The position numbers and the translations under genes are program-made. Shown here one piece after another: positions 57,501 to 64,000 of a stretch of DNA of 64,000 bases (position 1 is its first letter; every line of letters starts with the position of its first letter). Under the pieces are notes generated by a model. That model worked only from the letters and a program-made list of their open reading frames with translations. It was not told the DNA's origin and did no database searches. The stretch is from Rhea pennata (lineage: Eukaryota > Chordata > Aves > Rheiformes > Rheidae), in assembly GCF_028389875.1 (NCBI RefSeq), contig NC_084676.1, forward strand, positions 2,604,001 through 2,668,000, written 5' to 3'.

Positions 57501-60277
57501 AAGTGCAACCGTTCAAAGGACTCAGAAGGTATTTGCCTGCCCATTTGGGGTTTTAGGAATTTCAGGTACATCCTTGTGCCATTCGTTTAGGAGGTAGTAG
57601 ACTTCACTGCTTCATGCGCCTCTTTTCAGCCGAAGCTAGGCTTAAAATGTACAAAAATAACTTATATATCAGAATTACGCCTGAATCAGAGCTTTTCATG
57701 CTTGGGTATATCCTGTGCCTGTCTTTTCTTTCATAGTCAACAAGTTACCAGCTTCTATGTTGATTTGGCAATTATTTAAAGATGAAAGGATTCCTTTTTA
57801 AAAGCTCATGAAACGTGTTGCTGGAGGGAGAGAGGGAAGGGAGAGAGGTTTAAAGCCAAACTGGAATACAGAGTTATCAATTAGGAATGTGCAACCAGCT
57901 CTTTGGTGTCTCAGTCCAGACCCATCTGCATAAGGAGGCAGAAGGAAGGTTGCTGTGCTTGCTGCAGTTAAGAACTGCAGATTTCCGCACATTCCTGGCG
58001 CCTTCAGCAAAACAGTTCTGGAGTTTGGTACTCATTTTCTCCAGAATCCCAATTCTCATTGAGCACTACCCACTAGAGGGCAAGGTTGCTCTATGGCAAG
58101 ACAGAGAACCACCAAGAGCCCGAAGGAATTCAGCAATTACATAAGCAGCAAAACATTCAGTCTGTCTGTAAAAATGCAAGGTTAGCTGAAGCAGTTTCTC
58201 TAACCAACTCTCAAGTATCTAATCTCATTTGGACGTCATTTATAATCCTTTACAATGCAATTCTGAATATAGCTGACTTATTTTATTGCTTAGCTGCGAT
58301 GTTCTCACCTACATATCAACTACTTTTCTCCCCTTCCAGATAAGCAGAAGCCAGGGAGCTCCGTGGTATCAGAGAGGTAAGACTGTCCAGTGACCTCACT
58401 TACACACATCCTATTGAAAGCATGTATTTTATTCCAGAACTAATTTTAACAAGAGGAGGCAGCTTTGGTTATTTCAGGTGGAAGGAGGTGTTTCAGAACT
58501 TAAAGAATGGGTAAAAAAATAGTGCCAACAGCCTTGTCTTGTACCTGATGGAGTCAAAGTTAGAAGTTTGGTCACTTATTCAGAGGTCTAATTTCAGAAC
58601 TGCACTGATAACTGTGAGGGTTCATCACCTAGATACAGACTTGAGGTCCAAAATTGGGCTTCCAAATCTCAAAGTAATGCCAGTAAGAGGAGATCAGGTC
58701 CCAAAAAATAACTTCCAAGATCCCTATTCCAGTTATCAGCAAGTGTGGGAGAAGGGCGATGCCACTCCAGAGGGCTTTGGAAAAGAAACATCAAGTGGAG
58801 GATGGTCTGCCTGAACCTCACAGCCCATCACCACTATCCAGGAGGAGAGGCTGCAGGAGGGAAAGCAAAAGGAACAGAAGTTGGAAGGAAACTAAAATGA
58901 GGAGAAAGAGTAACTGAGTTCCAAAAGCTCTTGAGCCTGCTTTTCTATCTGATAATTTCCTACTAAGGTAGCAATCCAGCTTTAGAAAGGGTGAAGGGAC
59001 ACAAGGAATTTAGCACCGTAGGTGCTAAATTTGCAGTGACATTCATGGTTCCTAAACACTCTCAACTATCATGACCCAAGTGACTTTCAACCACTCAGGC
59101 ACGACATATCACCAGAGAACTGTGCCCAGAGGCACCCTAATCCCCAAGATCTTCCACTCTCCATTGGCACTAAAAGAAAATCCCAGCCCTTAGGCTAGCG
59201 AGAAAGGGGAATCCCATCAGTGGTGTTTTCCATTAGGTAAACCAGCTGTGTATCAGAATTTGTCTGAATGCACCACTTCTTTCTCCAGAGACCTCTGGAC
59301 ACAGACACGGCATGGGGAATTTATCTACTAGGAACGTGCCTGAATTATGGCAAAAGATCAAAGAGCAGATCCACACTTTCAGTCTCAAGGGGTGCCATCA
59401 GGACCATGAATCCAGAGCTAGAGACAATGCCAGACAATTCCAGGCCTTGGATGGACCCGTCTCCATTCATGGGCTGCACCTGAGTCAGTCACCTGGAGAT
59501 GGGAAGCTCCCAATCTACCCAGGTCCAATGTGCCTCAGCCTTGCCTCTTTGTCTGCAACTGTGTGCAAAGAGACTTCCTTCTCTCATTTTGCAGGTCTCT
59601 TAATACCTTTCTCTTGTTGACAGCTGCTCTGCAGGCACAAGCGAGAAGGATAACAGCATCACTCTGATTTCCATGAAGAACATCAACATGAACAACAGCA
59701 TAAGTTACCCACCATCAGAAAAGGTTTCCCTTTTAAGTCTTGCTTTTTATAGTTAGCTGTGGATTACTTCTCTTGCTTGCCTTTGAGGTATTCCCTTTTC
59801 TCTCTTATTCCTTCAGAAAAGTGTTAAAAAGTGCTAAACACCATCAAAGTCATAGAGATCCAAACTGGTTCCAGAGAATCTGGTGAAAATTTGGTTGCCC
59901 AGGAAGTTTATCCAAGCTGCGTAAACTCTGACGTGTCCAGCGTACCTCATGTACATAGGTGCCGTTATCCAGGGCTAGTCAGTGCTAGGGTGGTTTGTTA
60001 TTAAATTAACAGACAAATAAGCTAGATTTCTAAAGTCAGGGTCTCATTTTATAGTCGAAGCTCCCTGTGTTCTGTAGAGTTGTTAGTGATGTTGCAGTAC
60101 ATTCTTGTCAGTACTCTAAGATCCATTCCAAAAAAGTAGTTCACATCACTTTGTTGTTTGAAAGCTAAATTAAAAATTTGATTTTGTTTGAGGGAACACT
60201 TTGCTTAATTTCTTTTGCCAGCCCAAACAGGCTACTGAAGTATCATGTTTTTTTTTTTCATTTTTTAGGTGCTATGA
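36533..60277 (+). CDS. ECSCR: ECSCR, endothelial cell surface chemotaxis/apoptosis regulator
   Basis: ECSCR (ECSM2/ARIA) is an endothelial, heavily O-glycosylated single-pass protein that binds filamin A and modulates VEGF signalling, PTEN and apoptosis. Exons used: 36533-36590, 49514-49555, 49948-50037, 50149-50199, 52381-52485, 53038-53085, 55370-55417, 56029-56127, 57430-57528, 58340-58376, 59624-59723 and 60269-60277. Joined they stay in frame and give 261 residues (human 205). Order: signal peptide (about 1-20), Ser/Thr/Pro-rich ectodomain with NHT, NIT and NTT glycosylation sites (about 21-180), membrane helix (about 182-204), tail ending SEKVL. LTVAAFGVISFIVIL, VVSLRFKC, KDSITLISMKNINMNN and EKVL of the human protein all have near-identical counterparts. 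The C-terminal half is certain; the ectodomain exons are called from splice sites, phase and composition. Confidence 0.93.
41540..41645 (+). mobile_element. Probable MIR-like amniote SINE relic
   Basis: 'gtcttggtttccttgtatgt' 'gaaacaaggctaatgaaatg', then 'gtgctttgaaatctgtgga', follows the 3' half of MIR-type SINEs (cttggtttcc.catctgtaaa.caaggataat ... gctttgagat). Confidence 0.5.
42395..42515 (+). mobile_element. Probable MIR-like amniote SINE relic
   Basis: 'acttcagtttctccatgtat', then 'aaaatagagctagaagtacc', then 'gtaagctgttttgagatctg', in the same order as other MIR-like copies. A T run at 42517-42530 follows. Confidence 0.5.
43200..43530 (+). mobile_element. MIR-like (CORE-type) amniote SINE relic
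   Basis: 'gattcaggagatccgggttt' 'aattcctggctctctc', then 'gccaagtcatttcaatc', is the MIR core and tRNA-head junction. Further on 'gtcagccctctaggcagagg' and 'gtgcctgtcaggtgcctaat' resemble the long tail of amniote MIR-like SINEs. It explains the charged open frame on the opposite strand. Confidence 0.6.
43948..43974 (+). CDS. ECSCR: Candidate ECSCR micro-exon (27 bp)
   Basis: CTTCTCTTTCAG and GTAAGTCC are strong splice sites around 27 bp that keep phase 1 on both sides and have no stop. The peptide would be EAVGEGEED, acidic rather than mucin-like. Not included in the main model. Confidence 0.2.
45518..45568 (+). CDS. ECSCR: Candidate ECSCR mini-exon (51 bp)
   Basis: A very strong polypyrimidine acceptor (CCCCTCTCTCTGTAG) and donor CAG/GTCAGC enclose 51 bp, phase 1 in and out, open throughout. 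The peptide (GRASCTFQQKLDRSMSS) contains Cys and is not clearly mucin-like. Not included in the main model. Confidence 0.25.
46850..47180 (-). mobile_element. Old CR1 LINE relic, antisense, in ECSCR intron 1
   Basis: 'ttcctactgtccaacctccc', then 'actgccatcatgtctcctct' 'cagtcttacc', then 'gagctgagcaagccccatcc', gives the antisense order seen in CR1 3' regions, but strongly diverged. Confidence 0.65.
49322..49359. repeat. Perfect 19-bp tandem duplication
   Basis: TTTGTTACCTACTTCCTAG occurs twice head to tail with no difference, about 160 bp before an ECSCR mini-exon. Confidence 0.95.
49514..49555 (+). CDS. ECSCR: ECSCR ectodomain mini-exon
   Basis: 42 bp between acceptor TTTCATTTCAG and donor G/GTACCA, phase 1 in and out. 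It encodes GTATSTEPSAHTVA, Ser/Thr-rich and mucin-like, in frame directly after the signal peptide exon. Confidence 0.65.
49948..50037 (+). CDS. ECSCR: ECSCR ectodomain exon (probable)
   Basis: 90 bp between acceptor CTCTGGTAACAG and donor CAG/GTATAA, phase 1 in and out, no stop. The product is rich in Ser, Thr and Pro (MPSTPTSMTN...) with a single Cys, unusual for the ectodomain. It could be skipped without changing the frame. Confidence 0.45.
50149..50199 (+). CDS. ECSCR: ECSCR ectodomain mini-exon
   Basis: 51 bp between acceptor GCTTGTGTTACAG and donor CAG/GTAATG, phase 1 in and out. It encodes GQSQTTTHSPELKNHTS, with a Thr triplet and an NHT glycosylation site. Confidence 0.65.
52381..52485 (+). 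CDS. ECSCR: ECSCR ectodomain exon (Thr/Ser-rich)
   Basis: 105 bp between acceptor TTCAACTTCAG and donor G/GTAAGT, phase 1 in and out. About half the residues are Ser or Thr (TTKSSTTSTTTLTSSVP), with NIT and NTT sites: the main mucin-like segment. Confidence 0.78.
53038..53085 (+). CDS. ECSCR: ECSCR ectodomain mini-exon, copy 1
   Basis: 48 bp between acceptor TTTCTTTATCCAG and donor CAAG/GTATTT, phase 1 in and out, encoding DEKSNGSRKPATSSTQ. It aligns without gaps to the exon at 55370-55417 (31 of 48 bases by eye), and the 19 intron bases before the two acceptors also match at 16 places, so the two are likely duplicates. Confidence 0.72.
54703..54906 (+). repeat. 204-bp direct repeat, copy A
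   Basis: Same sequence as 55585-55788, offset 882 bp, with five differences seen by eye, all transitions, and no gaps. It lies in the intron before the mini-exon at 55370. Confidence 0.95.
55370..55417 (+). CDS. ECSCR: ECSCR ectodomain mini-exon, copy 2
   Basis: 48 bp between acceptor TCCTCTGTCCAG and donor CAAG/GTGCTT, phase 1 in and out, encoding GQEPKRSKITTTSAVQ. It resembles the 53038-53085 exon and is bracketed by the two 204-bp repeat copies. Confidence 0.67.
55585..55788 (+). repeat. 204-bp direct repeat, copy B
   Basis: Second copy of the repeat at 54703-54906, starting CTGCACAGAAACAGCTCTTC and ending at GATACT. The flanks diverge abruptly on both sides. Confidence 0.95.
56029..56127 (+). 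CDS. ECSCR: ECSCR juxtamembrane ectodomain exon
   Basis: 99 bp between acceptor CCTCTCACAG and donor G/GTAAGG. Pro/Thr-rich (VTPTPESSGYLPTPTPTDG), ending SPLTVAAF, which equals the human TVLTVAAF junction before the membrane segment. Confidence 0.92.
56292..56341 (+). repeat. A-rich microsatellite
   Basis: A run of 17 A followed by GAAAA/GAAA-type units in the intron before the membrane exon. Confidence 0.9.
57430..57528 (+). CDS. ECSCR: ECSCR transmembrane exon
   Basis: Acceptor CATCCCCAG, donor GAAG/GTATTT, phase 1 in and out. It encodes GVISFIVILIVVVVIILVSV and then VSLRFKCNRSKDSE. The membrane helix and the RFKC stop-transfer are almost the human sequence. Confidence 0.97.
58340..58376 (+). 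CDS. ECSCR: ECSCR cytoplasmic exon
   Basis: 37 bp between acceptor CCCCTTCCAG and donor AG/GTAAGA, phase 1 in, 2 out. It encodes DKQKPGSSVVSE, the counterpart of human DPQKPGSSGLSE. Confidence 0.93.
59624..59723 (+). CDS. ECSCR: ECSCR conserved cytoplasmic exon
   Basis: 100 bp after acceptor CTTGTTGACAG, phase 2 in, 0 out. It encodes CSAGTSEKDNSITLISMKNI and NMNNSISYPPSEK, matching human EKDSITLISMKNINMNN. The donor AAG/GTTTCC is weak. Confidence 0.95.
60269..60277 (+). CDS. ECSCR: ECSCR last coding exon: two codons plus stop
   Basis: Acceptor CATTTTTTAG is followed by GTG CTA TGA. This adds Val-Leu and the stop, giving the C-terminus SEKVL as in human. The 3' UTR follows. Confidence 0.88.
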   Translation: ML

Positions 60278-60774
60278 AGATAATGACCCAGAGCTAGAAG
60301 CTGACATTTGACACCCAGTAGTGACTTTCTAGGTTCTTGTTTTCCTTTGGGGAAGGAGCAGTGGTGGGCTTTTCTTTTTTAATATATATAAGTTATTCTG
60401 CCCTTTCTGATCAATACATTTACTGTATCATCCCACATAGCTTCCCCATCTTGGGTCTAAGGGCTTGCTCTAGCTACTGCCTGCCACCCTCAATGGTTGA
60501 TATCTAACCATATTTTTGATATGCATTCAAACTCCTAGATTATTCCAACAGCAAGAAGCACCAAGGAACTACCACTTGGCCGATAAACTGCTGCCCTTGA
60601 CTAACGGCCCTTAGAGTCTGTGCCAGACAGTCACAGGCTTGCCACACAACTGACCAATACAGCTCCTGATTGAGCTAAACTCATGCATTTAAAAGCATGA
60701 TCTGAAGCTGAAGGCGTAACAGGACCTACTGCCCAAGTGCTGGGTCACATCAAAGCACAGTTGCTCAGCCTTTT

Positions 60775-60925
60775 CTCCTTGGTGCCTCAGGGTCCCCACA
60801 GAGATGGGGATAATCATACTCACCTACCTCACAGGGATGTTGTGAGGCTACATTAATCAATGTCTGTAGAGCATTTGGAGAGCCATGAATTAAAGGTGCT
60901 GCTGAAATGCAAACTGCCACCTTAA
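60775..60925 (+). mobile_element. MIR-like amniote SINE relic in ECSCR 3' region
   Basis: 'gtgcctcagggtccccacag' 'agatggggataatcatactc' 'acctacctcacagggatgtt' 'gtgaggctacattaatcaat', then 'ttaaaggtgctgctgaaatg', is a clear match to the 3' half of MIR-type SINEs (ctcagtttcc.catc..aatgggataat...ctacctcacagg.tgttgtgagg). Confidence 0.8.
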
Positions 60926-61185
60926 GTTTTGTTCTTGTTCCTGTTTTTTTAATCAATAACTGAACTTCAGCCAAACAGATCACTTTCCCACAGGTCCATC
61001 ATGTTCACAATAAGGAAGACTCACTGTTTTAAGTATAAAGAACAAGGTCTCTGCCTAGATAGGGTTTGGATTGACTATGAAAGGAAGGGGCCACAAGAAA
61101 AGCCACTATTGAGCTGTTTCTGTCTACTGCAACAGCATCACAGAAAAGACAACCACCTAGAACAGCAGAAGCTCACATGACTAGA

Positions 61186-61210
61186 TTTTTTTTTTGGGGG
61201 GGGGGGGGGG
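61186..61210 (+). repeat. T10-G15 homopolymer pair
   Basis: Ten T followed directly by fifteen G. The length of such runs is unreliable in assemblies. Confidence 0.9.
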
Positions 61211-62652
61211 AATAACCTACCATATTCAGTCTTCAAGATGTCATTAATTCTGATGTTCCTACTGCCTTAACTTTCATTCTGTCCCAGATGCGTAACACTA
61301 TCTTCAGGAGAGGTTAGGCAACCCCTTCCGGGATAACAGCTGGAGCTCAAAAGCCACTTTCATAAAGGCTAGTAGTCCAAGTTTGTTGGGAGACCTTCAA
61401 TCATTTGTTCCACTGCTTTCCTATAGCTTCCTGATGCACCAAAAAAAGCAGATGCCCTGTTCTGCAGTTCCTGAATAGGCTATTTAAAAAATGAAGCTAA
61501 CCTGGCCTATATGCTAAAGATAGAAAGCCTGTTTAGGATCTTAGCAAGACTTGTGAAAATGTTGCATTTATTATCCCATACACTTCACTGCCTGCTACAA
61601 AACACAGCTAGCACTAGCACTGCACATTCCAGCAAACCTCTTTTATCAAGAAATTACTCTGATTGATTGAACTGTGGAGGGGAATGTGTGCAATGATGCA
61701 TACTTTCAGTGCTCGGGTAAATAAGATCTGTTTTTCCTTGACTTCATGGTTTATATTCAGGGTTGATAGATTTTGATGTTCATCTTAGAAGATGTCAGTA
61801 TCTCATTGTGGTGCTGCCTGTTAAGTGAGGTGCTTTAAAAGTCTGTCTTGACTCGAGCTGGTGAAGTTTGCAAGCAGGCATCATGGTGAAGATAAGACAG
61901 AGAAGATAGTTGTGGAGCTAAGGCTTCAGTTTATTGCACTGCTAAAGGCAGTTGAGACCTAAAATTTCTGAGAAGTAAAACATGACACCTCTCCACGTTC
62001 CCTCCTTCCTTGCATAACACACCAGGCTGATGAGCTTGCTTAGGTACAGGATCTCCCATGCTTCCCAGCTAGACAGGTCCAAATAGTTTCAAGTCTTGCA
62101 AACCTGTGACTTGGTCAGGAGTGCAGGGAGTGTCACTATTAGTTTTTTATGATGCACTCCTGCAACTTAAAACAGCTTTTGAATACTTGCAATACCAACA
62201 ATATCAGGGAATGCCAAGCTTTAAGTAGTCTCCCCTCCTCCAGAGGGGAAAGGGGTCCACATTGACCTCTAAAATCTGTCCCTAATCACTGCTATAGCTT
62301 TTTTTCCTCTGAACTCACTGAGCTAAGTCTACAATCAAGACACTTACTCTCTCCTCCAGCTCTGAGCCCTCCTATTATTCCTTTCCACTCAGCTGAAATT
62401 AGTCTTACTAGTGCCTTAAATAATCTCTGGATAGGGCTCAGGGCCTTTACTCCTTTCTCACCTTTCTAGACTTTCTAGATGTTTACCATCATCTGCTCCT
62501 CTTGACATCTTCCCCTTCCCATGCTTTTTAGCCCACTGGCTTACCTCGTCCTTCTTCCCATACTCTCTTTAGGATCTTGACAGTACTAGAACTTGTTCCA
62601 CTCTAAAACTGCATGCTGACTCTGACCTTGTTCAGAAGGAAGACTGAATTGA

Positions 62653-62658
62653 AATAAA
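62653..62658 (+). terminator. ECSCR: Possible ECSCR poly(A) signal (AATAAA)
   Basis: AATAAA in the sequence GAAATAAACAG, 2.4 kb after the stop. Plausible but not proven; no strong GU-rich element directly follows. Confidence 0.3.
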
Positions 62659-63780
62659 CAGAGGAAATGATGCAACCCCCAACTTCCAGTTGCAACTGCT
62701 CACATAAATGATAGAGCACTCTCTGTCCTGATGTGTTTGTGCACATACCAAGCACTGTTCCTACATATCATGCTGGTAGAAGATGTTCTTCTAATTCCCT
62801 CACACTATCAGCTGCCTTGGTACACCATGATTTCTCTACCACAGCTCATTAGCTCAGTTTAAATTGGCATGTGGCATCAGGGAAAACAAGCCCCAATATC
62901 ACTAACAGATGAATGCAGTGGCACAAGCCCAGCTGTAAGGAATTCAAATACAAGCCAACTGAGGGAGTGCCAGTCACAAGGTCTGGGCCACCAGGTTTGG
63001 TCAGAAGACGCAGAGCAGTTGTTTCTTCTGTTTTCTACCAGTCTAACTGCACTGCGTGGAGACCACAGTCGCCTATCACTCTACTAGCAGGGTGCTGCCA
63101 GCACAAAGTCTGCAGTATTGACACGGCAGTATCACTCACCGAACATATTGTTCTATATTCATAATATTCACCTCACAGTGGTTTGGCCTGTAACATACTG
63201 ACACAGAGAGAAAACCAGCTGGCTGAGACCTGGCCCACGCAAAACACCCACAGCTTCCAGAGCACCACCAGGCCTTCATGGTTTTTTCTGAAAACAAGAC
63301 AAAAGGTACAAGACAAATTAGCACGTTCTCACTAGCATTTAATACCCTTCCCAGCATTTAATGTCCTTTACTCAGTCATAGAAAGCCTTTCAAGCACCAA
63401 ACAAGACTTTTATTGCTTTTTGAACGCATGAACCACCCATCACTTGAACACGCAGCTAAGAAACAGCTTTCCAGAGAGTGGAAGAAGGCCTGAAGGTCTG
63501 CAAGAGGAAATGGTTCCTGAGTGACTATGGCAAAGGTAGCAGTCAAATACGACCAGCCTGTACCATCCAAAGGGGCCACCAGAATACTACTGATCCTGCC
63601 ACCTCTCCTAGCACGCAGGGAGCCTCCAAGCTTTGTCAAACAGCCACCACTACCATCTTCCAAACCCAGCAGGGTGACTGCTGAAATTTTCTCCACCCCC
63701 TCTCCCCCTTTTCCGCATCCCCTTTTTGCGGGCGTCAAATGCAAGTTCGTTGTTGCATGTGGCACAGACTTACCAGGCAA
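62659..63780. other. Intergenic, right of ECSCR
   Basis: No supported exon. Frames at 63376-63780 (-) and 63478-63799 (+) overlap each other and show no family features. Confidence 0.45.
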
Positions 63781-63789
63781 AAAGCCTCA

Positions 63790-64000
63790 CGTACTTTAAG
63801 CGCCAGAGCTGGTGCGGTCGTGCTGGGTCTCGCGATACGGCAGCACAGGCCGGCGTGGCTCCGCGCTGCCCCGCGGCTCCAGCAGCGGGGGGATACGAGC
63901 AGTCCACATGCCTTATTCTCAGCCCCGTATTCTATCTCGCTTCAAACAGGCGTGAAGATCACCCTGCTTGGAGCACTGGCATCGGTAGCAACGGATCATA
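63790..64000. promoter_or_regulatory. CpG-rich right edge, possible promoter of next gene
   Basis: CpG density rises sharply (GGTCTCGCGATACGGC, GGCCGGCG, CCGCGCTGCCCCGCGGC). In human the gene after ECSCR in the same direction is DNAJC18, so this could be its promoter. No DNAJC18 protein sequence is visible. Confidence 0.4.

Larger units (their letters stand above)
60278..62658 (+). other. ECSCR: ECSCR 3' UTR / 3' flank
   Basis: AT-rich sequence with no coding potential. The first AATAAA on this strand that I noticed is at 62653-62658; an ATTAAA at 60889-60894 lies inside the SINE relic. The length of the UTR is therefore unsettled. Confidence 0.45.

Noticed and set aside
63376-63780. 134-codon open frame on the - strand at the right edge
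   Set aside because: No resemblance to DNAJC18 or another expected neighbour and overlapped by + strand frames of equal quality.
1-64000. CRISPR arrays, tRNA or rRNA genes, retroviral or other virus-derived elements, bacterial-type operons
   Set aside because: None was recognised on either strand. The mobile elements seen are CR1 LINEs and MIR-like SINEs.

Overview
The window looks like vertebrate nuclear DNA, almost certainly from a bird. Genes are split into short GT-AG exons. The repeats are CR1 LINEs, including one with the 8-bp tandem 3' end typical of avian CR1, plus old amniote CR1 and MIR-like SINE relics. There is no sign of bacterial gene organisation, CRISPR, or any retrovirus or LTR element. 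Most long open frames are chance or antisense frames.

Four host genes are recognised. (1) 1418-5696, + strand: the last three coding exons of DELE1, the mitochondrial stress relay protein with Sel1-like repeats. The rest of the gene lies to the left of the window. (2) 9126-20293, - strand: a complete PCDH12 (VE-cadherin-2) coding region in four exons, reconstructed as 1154 residues with signal peptide, six cadherin repeats, a membrane segment and a long tail. DELE1 and PCDH12 converge tail to tail. (3) 30475-30897, - strand: a 140-residue single-pass membrane protein that I recognise as SMIM33. (4) 36533-60277, + strand: ECSCR, the endothelial sialomucin-like receptor. Its ectodomain is spread over many tiny phase-1 exons, followed by a membrane exon and a conserved cytoplasmic tail that ends in a two-codon exon.

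Layout: 1-8.6 kb DELE1 end and the convergent 3' regions; 8.6-20.4 kb PCDH12, whose introns hold several CR1 copies; 20.4-30.2 kb noncoding DNA with a CpG-rich block at 21.5-22.1 kb and an antisense CR1 at 24.7-25.3 kb; 30.2-36.5 kb SMIM33 and the divergent SMIM33/ECSCR interval; 36.5-60.3 kb ECSCR; 60.3-64 kb ECSCR 3' region and a CpG-rich right edge that may be the promoter of the next gene.

The most interesting points are: the ECSCR ectodomain appears to have grown by repeated duplication of symmetric mini-exons; a 204-bp, about 97.5% identical direct repeat brackets one of these exons; and two endothelial genes (PCDH12 and ECSCR), well separated in human, are close neighbours here with SMIM33 between them. 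All exon calls come from reading splice sites, phase and remembered family sequences; no alignment or transcript data were available.
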